DNA of 39,024 nucleotides from an uncultured Collinsella sp. (GCA_900550785.1 URTL01000004.1:1-39024); one strand, 5' to 3'. Counted from the stretch's first letter, positions 21,991-30,744 are shown. Translations and numbers: made by a program. Notes: generated by a model not told the origin, from the sequence alone.

Positions 21991-22701
21991 TTACCAGGGT
22001 GTTCTGGCCGTTGAGGGCTCGATGGCTTCGTGGCGTTTGAGCTCGCGGCGCATGGTTTGTGAGTTGAGCCAAGCTGCTTGCCAGCCGCGGATGGGGTAGT
22101 GCGTCTGGTCGAGCTCAAACTGCGTATAGCCGCAGGCGTTGATGATCGTCGTTCCACACACATGCTGACGCTCGCGCTGAAAATCGCAACCGTAGCTTTG
22201 GTGCACATGCCCGTGCACCATGTAGTCGGGATTCCAGGATTCGAGTGCTGTGTTAAAGCACTCGAATCCTCGATGCGGCAGATCGTCCAGATCACCCATA
22301 CCGGCGGCGGGTGCATGGGTAAGCAGAATGTCGCACCCGCCGACCATCCTAACCTTACGCGACAGCTTACGCATGCGCTTGGACATCTCGCGTTCGGTGT
22401 ACATGTTGGCGCCGTCGCGATAACGCATGGACCCGCCAAGGCCCGCAATGCGAATCCCTCGGTACGTGTACACGCTGTCCTCTACGCAGATACATCCACC
22501 CGGTGCATGACGTGCGTAGCGGTCATCGTGATTGCCGCGCACGTAGATGAGCGGTTTGTTGATGACCGTAACCAAAAACTCAAGATAGTCCGGGTCCAGA
22601 TCGCCGGCGGACAAAATCAGGTCGACTCCCTCAAAGCGTTCCTTGCGAAAGCACTCCCAAAGGCATCGTTCTTCGGTATCGGCTATGGCAAGGATTTTCA
22701 T
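21991..22701 (-). CDS. Calcineurin-like metallophosphoesterase
   Basis: A 236-residue cytosolic phosphoesterase with two-metal motifs in order: MKILAIADTE (first strand; most relatives have DxH where this has DTE), SAGDLD (about 30), RGNHDDRY (about 56), LTHAPAAGMGD (about 127) and GHVHQSYG (about 165). The missing first-motif His is a departure seen in some subfamilies. Its start overlaps the stop of the upstream BMP/ParB-like gene by four bases (ATGA), so the two are translationally coupled and probably work together. The substrate is unknown; nucleotides or cyclic nucleotides are possible. Confidence 0.88.
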   Translation of the reverse strand: MKILAIADTEERCLWECFRKERFEGVDLILSAGDLDPDYLEFLVTVINKPLIYVRGNHDDRYARHAPGGCICVEDSVYTYRGIRIAGLGGSMRYRDGANMYTEREMSKRMRKLSRKVRMVGGCDILLTHAPAAGMGDLDDLPHRGFECFNTALESWNPDYMVHGHVHQSYGCDFQRERQHVCGTTIINACGYTQFELDQTHYPIRGWQAAWLNSQTMRRELKRHEAIEPSTARTPW

Positions 22702-24614
22702 AGGGCAGGGACTTTCGGCTCATCGTCGAGTTGCGGAATGGTGCCCACCACGTTGTCGGCCAGCCAGTCCATCTCAACGATTTGCGTGCTCGGCAGTGGG
22801 GGAAAGCCCTCGATCTGCACCACGCCGTCTTGGCTGTGGAGTTCGCCGCCAAATGGATTGATGGAGCCCTCGACGATGCCATTGCGGAGGAGTTGAACAA
22901 GCTTGCGCGTCTGATAGGGCAGGCCCGGAGCGTAGCGAATGTCGATAACGCCCGAGCTCATGCCGTACCAGTAGTTGACGGCGCGAACCTGGCTGGCGTC
23001 ACTGGTCTCATCCCAGGTGCCATGCAGTAGACTTCGCACGATAAGCTCGTAGTATCGGCCCCAGTTCCATACCGGCATGGCAATGCCGGTAACCTTGCCA
23101 TCGACCAGGCGGTGAAGTCCGTAGGCCGTGGGGTCTTCGAGCGACTTTGACATGTCGGCGCCGGTCATGACGCTTACACCTTCGCGGCACATGGCCTCGG
23201 TAAGGCCTCCGGCGGGCACATCGCCCCAAGTCAGGATAATTTGCGCACGGGGGTCGAGCAGCGAGGCGCCAATCGCAAAGGCGTTGATCTCGCTGAGCGC
23301 GCCCGAGGCGAAGACCGACGCGTGGTAGCCGATGCGGTGGTTGTCCGCCATGCTGGCGGCAAGGGCGCCCAGGAGGAACTTGGCCTCGTACATCTTGCCA
23401 AAGTACGAACGGACACTTTGATGGGGAAGGCCGATAGAGCAGTTGAGGAACCGAACCTGGGGATACTCAACGGCAGCCCTGAGCGTGTATTCCATCAGGC
23501 GGTGCGAGGTCGAGAAGATGACGTTTGCTCCATGTTTGACAGCCGTTTCCACGGCGGCGTAGAACACGTCCGGATCGTGACAGTCCTCGAACGCCTCGGT
23601 GTGCACGATACCGTCAAAGTGCTCATCGAGATACTGACGCCCTTGGTCGTGCAGGCTGTCCCAGCTCGACGTCGCACAGGGGAACTCATGGATAAAGGCG
23701 ATGCGCAGGGGGTTGGCCGCCGAATAGACGGTCTTGCCCATAAAGAAGTTGAGCACGCCGGAGGTGGACTTGGCGGGCGACTCCTCCTCGTCGACGCTCG
23801 GTGCTTCGACAAGATCAACCTTGTCCTCGTCATTTTTGCCGGCGATGACCAGCTCGCGCCAGATCTTGCACAGGCGGTTTACGACGATATCCGTTGGCGT
23901 ATCCAGCAGGCGGTCCTGGTTGTACACATTGAGGTACACGAGCATGGCGTCGGCAGGCGTAATGTCCAGGTGGTCGCCGCCTGCGCGAAGGTAGGCGCGC
24001 TTAAAGAGCAGGAAGGTGTGGCGCAGGTAGTCGACCTTTTTCTGCGGCCATTTTTCGATAAGGTTCTGACCGAGCATCTTGGCGAGCGTCTCGTAGCTTC
24101 CCTCACGCGAGAACTCGATCTCGTATAGGGGGCAGACGCGCCAAAACGCGCAGAACTCGCCGTACAGGCGGCTTTCGACGGAATCCCATGTGCCGGGGTA
24201 GAGACGGGTGACCTTGGCCGAAACCGTCGGGGCGTCCAGGAATTTGAGGACACTGACGCGTTTGTTGCCTTCCTGGACATAGAACCGATGCATGAACTCG
24301 GTGACGATGATGGGGTCGCGATAACCCTCGGTTACCTGGATGTCGTAGAGGTTGGACCACTTGCGGGCGAACTCGGTGCCAAACGGCAGCAGGGGCATAA
24401 AGTTGCATGAAAAGGCGGACTGACGGCCCTTGGTAACCGTACCGACGACCATTTCGAGCGGAATGTCTCTCAGGCCGACATTCTCTCGCTGGCCTAAGGG
24501 GAGCTGGGCAACCAAGCTATCGAGGTCCGTGAGGTACGGATACTCGCTTTGACTAATGGCGCGTCGACGTCCTTGCTCGCCGCGCTTGCGTGCTTGACGG
24601 TAGGCCTCTTCCAT
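22698..24614 (-). CDS. Cytosolic ParB/sulfiredoxin-like domain fused to BMP-type ligand-binding domain
   Basis: A 638-residue protein without signal peptide or lipobox. Residues about 45-145 resemble the ParB/sulfiredoxin-like fold: IPLEMVVGTVTKGR, DPIIVTEFMHRFYVQEGNKRVSVLKF (GNKR at the ParB-box Arg position), then SAKVTRL. Residues about 150-290 are a helical linker. From about 305 the chain reads as a BMP (basic membrane protein) type periplasmic-binding fold: LRIAFIHEFP, ANVIFSTSHRLMEYT, FLLGALAASMADNHRIGY, IILTWGDVPAGGL. BMP proteins normally bind nucleosides outside the cell; this one must act inside, probably as a sensor. I recall similar fusions in clostridia but know of no established function. 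It is coupled to the phosphoesterase. Confidence 0.8.
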   Translation of the reverse strand: MEEAYRQARKRGEQGRRRAISQSEYPYLTDLDSLVAQLPLGQRENVGLRDIPLEMVVGTVTKGRQSAFSCNFMPLLPFGTEFARKWSNLYDIQVTEGYRDPIIVTEFMHRFYVQEGNKRVSVLKFLDAPTVSAKVTRLYPGTWDSVESRLYGEFCAFWRVCPLYEIEFSREGSYETLAKMLGQNLIEKWPQKKVDYLRHTFLLFKRAYLRAGGDHLDITPADAMLVYLNVYNQDRLLDTPTDIVVNRLCKIWRELVIAGKNDEDKVDLVEAPSVDEEESPAKSTSGVLNFFMGKTVYSAANPLRIAFIHEFPCATSSWDSLHDQGRQYLDEHFDGIVHTEAFEDCHDPDVFYAAVETAVKHGANVIFSTSHRLMEYTLRAAVEYPQVRFLNCSIGLPHQSVRSYFGKMYEAKFLLGALAASMADNHRIGYHASVFASGALSEINAFAIGASLLDPRAQIILTWGDVPAGGLTEAMCREGVSVMTGADMSKSLEDPTAYGLHRLVDGKVTGIAMPVWNWGRYYELIVRSLLHGTWDETSDASQVRAVNYWYGMSSGVIDIRYAPGLPYQTRKLVQLLRNGIVEGSINPFGGELHSQDGVVQIEGFPPLPSTQIVEMDWLADNVVGTIPQLDDEPKVPAL

Positions 24615-24670
24615 GATGTTGCTCCCTTAGTCGTTTAAACAACTATATGAACCATGGTACCACGAATGAA

Positions 24671-24707
24671 AACCACAACAAAGGTGCCTGTCCCCTTTGT
24701 GATGGTT
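24671..24707 (-). terminator. GGGGAC-type hairpin B, terminator of the MscS gene
   Basis: AACCACAACAAAGG (24671-24684) pairs with CCTTTGTGATGGTT (24694-24707) with two mismatches. Read on the minus strand it directly follows the mscS stop and ends in GGTTTTC. The loop contains GGGGACAGG, which relates it to hairpins A and C. Confidence 0.6.
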
Positions 24708-25474
24708 TAGGCAATGATGGGGGCGATGGCGCGGATGCAGGCGTCGGCAGCGGTGAAAGTGGTGCTGTCGTCGCTGACGATAAAGATGATCTTGCCCTTA
24801 ATGCCAAAGTCGCCGATCTCGCTAAAGAGCACATACGGCTCCTTGTCAAAGCCCGAGATGGGAAGCACGGCGGCCTTGGTGGCGCTGGTCAGCTCGTCTG
24901 CCAGCGCGTCGAGCGAGGCCCACTTAGACGTGTCCTTTACGGCAACGGGCACGGCCACGCGCCCAAAGGGCATCAAATGCACGAGCGTGTTCTTGGAGAT
25001 GTTGGAATTGGGCACAATGATGGTCTGTCCACAGGCATCCTCAATCGTTGTATGGCGCCAAGTGATGTCTTGGACCACGCCGGATACGCCGCCGACCTCG
25101 ATATTGTCGCCGGGTTTGATGATGCCCATAAACGTCACCTGCATGCCGCCGATAAGGTTTGACAGCGTGTCCTGAAAGCCGAGCGAGATGGCGATGCCGC
25201 CGACGCCAAGAGCGGCGACGAGCGCGTTTGCGTTGATGCCAAAGCAGTTGTCGAGGATAAAGCTGCCGCCAATCATCCAGATGACGGCGCGCGCGATGTT
25301 GATGAAGATACTCGATGCCGGAAGCGGGTTATCGTCTCGGTTAAGCAGATGGTTCAGGGTCTTGGATACGACCTTGGCGGCGACGGCGGTGCCTATCGCC
25401 AAGATGACGGCCCAGATGATGTTGTGGACCCACCGTTGCTCAAAGAAATGAAGAATCGGCTCAAACAATTCCAT
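24707..25474 (-). CDS. Small-conductance mechanosensitive channel (MscS family)
   Basis: A 255-residue MscS-type channel that releases solutes under osmotic downshock. Three membrane helices (about 15-40, 60-80, 85-110), then the pore helix and beta domain: ALVAALGVGGIAISLGFQDTLSNLIGG, GDNIEVGGVSGVVQDITWRHTTI and IVPNSNISKNTL are typical. The start ATG 25474 follows AGGAGG at good spacing; a longer frame to 25519 crosses that ribosome site. It lies between hairpins and is probably transcribed alone. Confidence 0.93.
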   Translation of the reverse strand: MELFEPILHFFEQRWVHNIIWAVILAIGTAVAAKVVSKTLNHLLNRDDNPLPASSIFINIARAVIWMIGGSFILDNCFGINANALVAALGVGGIAISLGFQDTLSNLIGGMQVTFMGIIKPGDNIEVGGVSGVVQDITWRHTTIEDACGQTIIVPNSNISKNTLVHLMPFGRVAVPVAVKDTSKWASLDALADELTSATKAAVLPISGFDKEPYVLFSEIGDFGIKGKIIFIVSDDSTTFTAADACIRAIAPIIA

Positions 25475-25518
25475 GTAGGGAAAACCTCCTAATGATCGTT
25501 CAACCATGATACCCACCA

Positions 25519-25552
25519 AGAAGCCCGTCCGATCAAATTCGGACGGGCTTCT
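25519..25552 (-). terminator. Terminator of the 5'-nucleotidase gene
   Basis: A perfect 14-bp stem (25519-25532 with 25539-25552; core GAAGCCCGTCCGA) with a 6-base loop, 52 bases past the minus-strand stop at 25604. The trailing T-run is short (TTGG), but the stem is strong. Confidence 0.65.
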
Positions 25553-25603
25553 GTGCTCGATATAAGGTTTACGCGGCGGGGCTGTAAGGCCCGGCGGTGT
25601 AGC

Positions 25604-27628
25604 TTAGCGTCGACGCTTCCAAATAATACCGAGCATGATGACGATGATGCCGCCGATAAGGCACGCGCCAACTACTGCCAGCGTGCGGTCTCCCGTTGCG
25701 GCGAGCTTACCGGTCGTCTTCTTGGTGATGACCTTCGTGGTCGCCGTGTCCGTCTTAGACGAGGGCTTAGGCGTCGGGGCCGGTGTGGGCGTGGGGTCCA
25801 CGGCAGTGGAGCCAAAGCTGATGGTGCCCGCGAGCGAGGCCATCTTGCTCTCCCAACTGTTCTGCCCGATCAGCGCCCTTAGCGCTGACTCGCAGGTACC
25901 CCACTCGGTGTGCTTGGTGGCGTTTGCGAAGGTGGGGAAGTCGGTCGTGTTGGTGATGATGTAGTTGTTGGTGGCGACGGTATAGGTCTTGGTGGGATCG
26001 AGCGTGCTGCCGTCTTTGGTGAGTGTGGCACTCACAATGCGCTTGCCTTCGGGCTGCGTCCAATCAATCGTCACGTTGATGCCGCCAAAGGAGAGAACGC
26101 TGCCAGAGTCATCGCGCCACTTGTACTTGTCTTGCGCCTCCTGCTCGGTGTGACCGGCCGCCACATAAGCCTGCTGAAGCTCGTAGCTGTCGTTGCAATC
26201 GTCGCTAATTTGTAGCGAGTGCTCGAGCGCTGCCAGGAAGTCCGCGCCGGTCATGGTCCAGGTCTCCACGGTGTTGCCGTAGGGCGAGATAGCGATGACG
26301 TTGCCGGCGGTCACATCGCCCGCAGCGATGCCACCGCGGATGCCACCAGCGTTTTCGATAGCGAGGTCCGCGCCCGTCAAGGCAAGATAGGAGCCGCAAA
26401 TCACGTGGCCGATGGTCTGGGCCTTGGTGGTGTCGCCCTCCTTGCTGGGGCGGAAATCGGTGGTGCGCACCATTTCCCAACCATGCGTGCCTGCGGCGTC
26501 CTCGCCGTAGAAATAGTTGGTGGTGGATGTGCCGAGCGCCTTGTTCGATTCGTTTTCAAAGTCCTCGTCGAGCGGCTTGATCTTGTTGCGGACGGCTTCA
26601 AGGCGGCTTTGGTAGTCGGAGCTCTTGTCGGGGTCTGCTAAAAGGTCGTTGACGTTCTTGTCGGTGTAGAGCTTCTCGTCGCTGCCGTCTGCAGGGACCG
26701 TGACCGTGTCATCGTCGGTCGTCTCGGTGCCATTGGTGTCGTACTTGTACGGAATGGAAAGCAGCCCCACCTCGGCAAAGGCGCTGCCTGCCTCGACAAC
26801 GTGGATCGTCTTGCCGTCGGCTCCCGTCACCTTCTCGTTAAGGTTGATGTGCTCGTGGCCTGCGATAAGGGCATCGACGCCACGGAGTCGCGTGGCAAAG
26901 GTCTTGGCGTCGAGCGTGTGCGCGATACACACAACAACATCGCAGCCCTCCTTGCGCAGCTGCTCTGCCTCGGCATTGATGGCGTTCGCGGCACTCGAGA
27001 ACGACGTACCCGCGACCAGGTCCGCGCGCAGCGAGGAGTCCAATGACTCATCCATGGCACCCACGACGCCGACCTTGATTTTGTAGTCGAATGTGGAGTG
27101 ATCCTCGCTATCCTCCCAGGTGCGATTGAGTGTCTTCGTGATGCTCGAGCTCCATACGCCGCTCGTAGACTTCGCGTTCGCGCAGAGCATGGCGAAGGGC
27201 GTGCCGGTGGTGCTGTAGCCGGTCATGGTGCGGAGTTTGTCCGCACCGTAGCTCCAGTCGTGGTTGCCTGGCGTGGTCGCGTCGTAGCCGTCGGCGTAGA
27301 AGGTGTCCATGAGCTCGGCGATGCTCTTGCCCTCGCTCATGGTGGCAAAGGACTGCCCGTGGAAGGTATCGCCTGCATCGAGCAAAAGATCGGGGGCGCT
27401 GCTTTGGGCGCTATAGAGAACCGCCAGTCCATCAAAGCCCACAGTGCCGGTGCCCTTGCTTTCGTTGTAGCTGTACTTGTAGCTGCCGTGGATGTCGTTG
27501 GTGTGCATGACGGTCACAGAGCCGTCAATAGCGGCGGGTAGGTTCCCCGCGAAAGCGAGACTTGGGATGCCTGCGAGCGAGCCGGCAAACAACGCGGTGA
27601 CTAACGCAAGGCGGGGGAGTCTTTTCAT
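25604..27628 (-). CDS. Cell-wall-anchored 5'-nucleotidase (UshA-like)
   Basis: A 674-residue exported nucleotidase that removes phosphate from extracellular nucleotides. Signal peptide 1-27 (LALVTALFAGSLAGIPSLAFA). Metallophosphatase domain: MHTNDIHGSY, LDAGDTFHG, TPGNHDWSYG, CIAHT, AGHEHINL. The C-terminal 5'-nucleotidase domain includes LAIENAGGIRGG and ISPYGN (about 420-450). A Thr/Pro/Lys spacer precedes LAATGD, a membrane helix and KRRR, i.e. an LAxTG-type sorting signal rather than LPxTG. Freed nucleosides could feed the transporter encoded next on the same strand. A terminator lies between the two, so they are separate units. Confidence 0.93.
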   Translation of the reverse strand: MKRLPRLALVTALFAGSLAGIPSLAFAGNLPAAIDGSVTVMHTNDIHGSYKYSYNESKGTGTVGFDGLAVLYSAQSSAPDLLLDAGDTFHGQSFATMSEGKSIAELMDTFYADGYDATTPGNHDWSYGADKLRTMTGYSTTGTPFAMLCANAKSTSGVWSSSITKTLNRTWEDSEDHSTFDYKIKVGVVGAMDESLDSSLRADLVAGTSFSSAANAINAEAEQLRKEGCDVVVCIAHTLDAKTFATRLRGVDALIAGHEHINLNEKVTGADGKTIHVVEAGSAFAEVGLLSIPYKYDTNGTETTDDDTVTVPADGSDEKLYTDKNVNDLLADPDKSSDYQSRLEAVRNKIKPLDEDFENESNKALGTSTTNYFYGEDAAGTHGWEMVRTTDFRPSKEGDTTKAQTIGHVICGSYLALTGADLAIENAGGIRGGIAAGDVTAGNVIAISPYGNTVETWTMTGADFLAALEHSLQISDDCNDSYELQQAYVAAGHTEQEAQDKYKWRDDSGSVLSFGGINVTIDWTQPEGKRIVSATLTKDGSTLDPTKTYTVATNNYIITNTTDFPTFANATKHTEWGTCESALRALIGQNSWESKMASLAGTISFGSTAVDPTPTPAPTPKPSSKTDTATTKVITKKTTGKLAATGDRTLAVVGACLIGGIIVIMLGIIWKRRR

Positions 27629-27692
27629 GGCAGTCTCTTTAGTCCTTAGCCAGAATGTCTGGTTGAATATCGGATTATCGACATAATATGCG

Positions 27693-27732
27693 AAAACCGC
27701 CGCAAGGGCGTCTGTCCCTTAGCGGCGGTTTT
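27693..27732. terminator. Strong two-way terminator-like hairpin
   Basis: AAAACCGCCGC (27693-27703) pairs exactly with GCGGCGGTTTT (27722-27732), and the stem continues with AAGGG/CCCTT after a bulge. A/T flanks on both sides allow action in either direction. It lies between the ABC transporter operon and the nucleotidase, both on the minus strand. Confidence 0.8.
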
Positions 27733-27747
27733 GACGTTTGCGCAGAT

Positions 27748-27788
27748 AAAACCTACCAAAATAAACCTGTCCCTTTTTGGCAGGTTTT
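27748..27788 (-). terminator. GGGGAC-type hairpin C, terminator of the ABC operon
   Basis: AAAACCTACCAAA pairs with TTTTGGCAGGTTTT with one mismatch. Read on the minus strand it begins at the ATPase stop and ends in GGTTTTATC, with AGGGACAGG in the loop. Together with 27693-27732 it makes a double terminator. Confidence 0.7.
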
Positions 27789-28581
27789 AGCTTAGCAGCA
27801 TGCGGTCGTTGGCGAGCTCGCCGCCCGAGACCTCCTCGAACTTCTGTAGCAGGTCGGCCACGGTGAGCGACTTCTTCTCGTCGCCGGCCACGTCGTAGAT
27901 CACATGGCCCTCGTGCATCATGATCAGACGGTTGCCCAGACGGATGGCGTCGTTCATGTTGTGCGTGACCATGAGCGTGGTCAGGTGGTTCTCGTCGACG
28001 ATTTCCTCGGTCAGGTTGAGCACCTTAGAGGCCGTCTTGGGGTCGAGGGCCGCGGTGTGCTCGTCGAGCAGCAGCAGGCGCGGCCTGGTGAGCGTGGCCA
28101 TCAGCAGGGTGAGTGCCTGGCGCTGGCCGCCCGAGAGCAGACCGACCTTGGCGTTGAGGCGTGTGTCCAGACCAAGGTCCAGGCGCTTGAGCAGCTCAAC
28201 GTACTCGTCCTTCTCGGCCTTGGTGACGCCCCACGAAAGGCCGCGACGCTGGCCGCGACGCTTGGCGAGGGCCAGGTTCTCGGCAATCTGCATGTCGGCA
28301 GCGGTACCGCGCATGGGGTCCTGAAACACGCGGCCCAGGTACTTGGCGCGCTGCGACTCGCTCAGGCGCGAGATGTCGGTGCCGTCGAGCTCAATAACGC
28401 CCGAATCGAGCGGGTACACGCCGGCAATCATATTGAGCAGCGTGGACTTGCCAGCGCCGTTGCCGCCAATCACGGTTACAAAGTCGCCGTCATTCAGAGT
28501 GAGGTCGACGCCGGTGAGCGCGCGCTTCTCGGTGACGGTGCCCTTATTAAAGGTTTTTTTGACGTGCGAGAGCTTAAGCAT
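27787..28581 (-). CDS. ABC transporter ATP-binding protein
   Basis: A 264-residue ATPase that drives the neighbouring permease. Walker A GGNGAGKST (about 39-47), Q-loop VFQDP, signature LSGGQRQAL (about 150), Walker B LLLLDEHTAALDP, and switch His in VTHNM. The start is ATG 28581, which overlaps the permease stop by eight bases; earlier in-frame codons read through the permease. Its closest relatives appear to be ATPases of TrpXYZ/YufP-like importers, by operon form and by the partner lipoprotein. Confidence 0.93.
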   Translation of the reverse strand: MLKLSHVKKTFNKGTVTEKRALTGVDLTLNDGDFVTVIGGNGAGKSTLLNMIAGVYPLDSGVIELDGTDISRLSESQRAKYLGRVFQDPMRGTAADMQIAENLALAKRRGQRRGLSWGVTKAEKDEYVELLKRLDLGLDTRLNAKVGLLSGGQRQALTLLMATLTRPRLLLLDEHTAALDPKTASKVLNLTEEIVDENHLTTLMVTHNMNDAIRLGNRLIMMHEGHVIYDVAGDEKKSLTVADLLQKFEEVSGGELANDRMLLS

Positions 28582-29497
28582 CTGCCTCATCTCCCTTCGT
28601 GTAGGAGCTGCGGAGCTTATAGCGCTCCCAAACCACGGGCACGCACAGGGCCACAGCGACAATCGCGGCGGAGAGCAGCTTCATGTCGTTGGCGTCCATG
28701 CCCAACTGCAGCACGATGGCGCGGATAAGGAAGTACACCACGGAGCCAAAGACGGCGGAGGCAAGACGGACGCTAAACTGCGTGAGGCCGCCGGGCAGCA
28801 GACGGCCGAGCACCTCACCGATAACAATGGCGGCAAGACCGATAACGATGGCACCGGTGCCCATACCAATGTCGGCGTACTTCTGGCTCTGGCAGATAAG
28901 CGCGCCCGAAAGGCCGATGAGGGCGTTGGAGAGCACGAGGGCGATCATCTTGGTGGAGTTGGTGTTGACGCCCAGAGCGCGGATCATGTACTCGTTGTTG
29001 CCGGTGGCGCGCAGCGCCGAGCCGATTTCGGTGCCAAAGAACCAATACAGGATGGCAACGATAGCCACGGCGAGCAGGATGCCCAAGATGATGGCAACGG
29101 TGGACTGCGGCAGACCGGTCATATTGCTGACGGCCGAGAACACGGTGCCCTTGGCAAGAATGGGCGTATTGGACTTGCCCATGATGCGCAGGTTGATGGA
29201 CCACAGGCTGATCTGGGTGAGGATTCCGGCGAGGATCGCGGGAATCTCAAAGACGGTGGTCAAAATGCCCGTGACGGCACCCGCGATGGCGCCGGCGCAC
29301 ATACCGGCCAGCACGGCGAGCAGCGGGTCGACGTTGTTATTGACGATGAGCACGGCGCAGACGCAGCCGCCGAGGGCAAAGCTGCCGTCGCAGGTCATAT
29401 CGGGAATGTCGAGCAGGCGGAACGTGATAAACACGCCAAGCACCATAATGCCCCAGAGGACGCCCTGCGAAACGGCGCCCTGCAATGCAATGAGCAT
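28574..29497 (-). CDS. ABC transporter permease
   Basis: A 307-residue permease of the branched-chain/ribose type (BPD_transp_2), with eight to nine membrane helices. GSFALGGCVCAVLI (about 37-51) and SNALIGLSGALICQSQKYADIGMGTGAIVIGLAAIVIGE (about 190-230, the conserved coupling region) are typical. AGGAGG lies eight bases before ATG 29497. It overlaps the ATPase gene by eight bases. 204 bases containing two hairpins separate it from the lipoprotein gene upstream, which would allow higher expression of the binding protein. Confidence 0.92.
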   Translation of the reverse strand: MLIALQGAVSQGVLWGIMVLGVFITFRLLDIPDMTCDGSFALGGCVCAVLIVNNNVDPLLAVLAGMCAGAIAGAVTGILTTVFEIPAILAGILTQISLWSINLRIMGKSNTPILAKGTVFSAVSNMTGLPQSTVAIILGILLAVAIVAILYWFFGTEIGSALRATGNNEYMIRALGVNTNSTKMIALVLSNALIGLSGALICQSQKYADIGMGTGAIVIGLAAIVIGEVLGRLLPGGLTQFSVRLASAVFGSVVYFLIRAIVLQLGMDANDMKLLSAAIVAVALCVPVVWERYKLRSSYTKGDEADA

Positions 29498-29580
29498 GCT
29501 TCATACCTCCTAGGATAGGGTGGACACGTGATTTTCCATAATAGCGGTAACAATGCATAGAAGAGCTGCGGACAGACGTT

Positions 29581-29631
29581 TTGTTTTACCTGAAACAAGC
29601 AGGGCGGACGCCGGTCTACAGCGCCCGCCCC
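29581..29631 (-). terminator. Attenuator-like hairpins between lipoprotein and permease genes
   Basis: AGGGCGG-a-CGC (29601-29611) pairs with GCGcCCGCCC just downstream around a 9-base loop. A second small stem, TTGTTT/AAACAA, lies at 29581-29598. On the minus strand the first stem is followed by TGCTTGTTT. A partial stop here would give more binding protein than permease. Confidence 0.5.
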
Positions 29632-29700
29632 TGTGGCTCAGATATTGAATAACGCAGCTAAAGCGCGAGCACGGGCTCTAGACGCATGCCGCGTATAGCA

Positions 29701-30681
29701 TTACGCGTCCAGAGCGGAAAGGTCGATGCCCAGGGCCTCGGCCATTTCGTCGTTCTTGACGACGACCAGGTCCTTGCTTGAGAGGTGTTTGATCGGCATG
29801 TCTTCGGGCTTGGCCTCGCCTTTCAGGATCTTAACGGCCATCTCGCCCGCGGCGTAGCCCAGGTCCTCATAGTTGATGGAGAGGGTGAACAGGCCGCCGG
29901 CCATGCACATACCCTCCTCGCCAGTCACGAAGGGGAGCTTGTTCTCCTTGCAGATCTGGCCGACCTGCGAGGCACCCGCGGCGATGGTGTTGTCGGTGGG
30001 GGAGTACAGCGCGTCGACCTTGCCCACGGCAGACTCGACGACGGACTGAATCTCGTTGGAGCTCGAGACAGTGAAGTCAGTGTACTCGAGGCCCAGCTTG
30101 TCGAGTTCCTTCTTGGCGGCCTTGATCTGGACGTCGGAGTTGGACTCGGCGGTGCAGTAGAGTAGGCCGACCTTTTTAATGTCGGGCAGGACCTTCTGCA
30201 TCATCTCGAGCTGCTCGGCGACCGGGGTGAGGTCGGAAGCGCCCGTGACGTTGGTGCCGGGCTTGTCGTTGTCCTGGACCAGGCCGGAGGCGGCGTAGTC
30301 GGTGATGGCGCAGCCCACGATGGGGATATCGGCCGTGGCGCCGGCGGCAGCCTGCGCGGCGGGCGTGGCGATGGCATAAATCAGGTTGACGTTGTCGCCC
30401 ACAAACTTGTCGGCAATGGACTTACACGTGGACTGGTCGTTCTGGGCGTTCTTCTGGTCGATCTTGACCTTAAGGCCGCTCTCCTTGATGGCCTTGACGA
30501 AGCCGTCGTTGGCGGCATCGAGTGCGGAATGCTCGGTGAGCTGCAGAACGCCGATGGTGTAGTCGGAACCGGCGGCAGCAGAGCCGGAACCGGAGTTGCC
30601 GCCGCATCCGGCGAGCGGGGCGAGCGCGAGCAGGCCGGCGGAGACCAGAAGGCTCCTGCGGCTGATGGTGATGTCCTTCAT
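29701..30681 (-). CDS. ABC transporter substrate-binding lipoprotein
   Basis: A 326-residue exported lipoprotein: positively charged start (MKDITISRRS), hydrophobic stretch and lipobox LAGCG (Cys about 25), then a Gly/Ser linker. The mature part begins YTIGVLQLTEHSALDAANDGFVKAI, typical of the ABC_sub_bind family (PF04392, TrpX-like). Members import aromatic amino acids or remain unassigned, so the substrate is open. ATG 30681 follows GGGGGTAATGAT; the longer frame from 30729 would put extra residues before the signal. It is the first gene of the lipoprotein-permease-ATPase unit. Confidence 0.92.
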   Translation of the reverse strand: MKDITISRRSLLVSAGLLALAPLAGCGGNSGSGSAAAGSDYTIGVLQLTEHSALDAANDGFVKAIKESGLKVKIDQKNAQNDQSTCKSIADKFVGDNVNLIYAIATPAAQAAAGATADIPIVGCAITDYAASGLVQDNDKPGTNVTGASDLTPVAEQLEMMQKVLPDIKKVGLLYCTAESNSDVQIKAAKKELDKLGLEYTDFTVSSSNEIQSVVESAVGKVDALYSPTDNTIAAGASQVGQICKENKLPFVTGEEGMCMAGGLFTLSINYEDLGYAAGEMAVKILKGEAKPEDMPIKHLSSKDLVVVKNDEMAEALGIDLSALDA

Positions 30682-30744
30682 ATCATTACCCCCAGTATAA
30701 AAATGGCTGGAAACACTGCACTGGGACAAAGTGCAAGTGGAACT

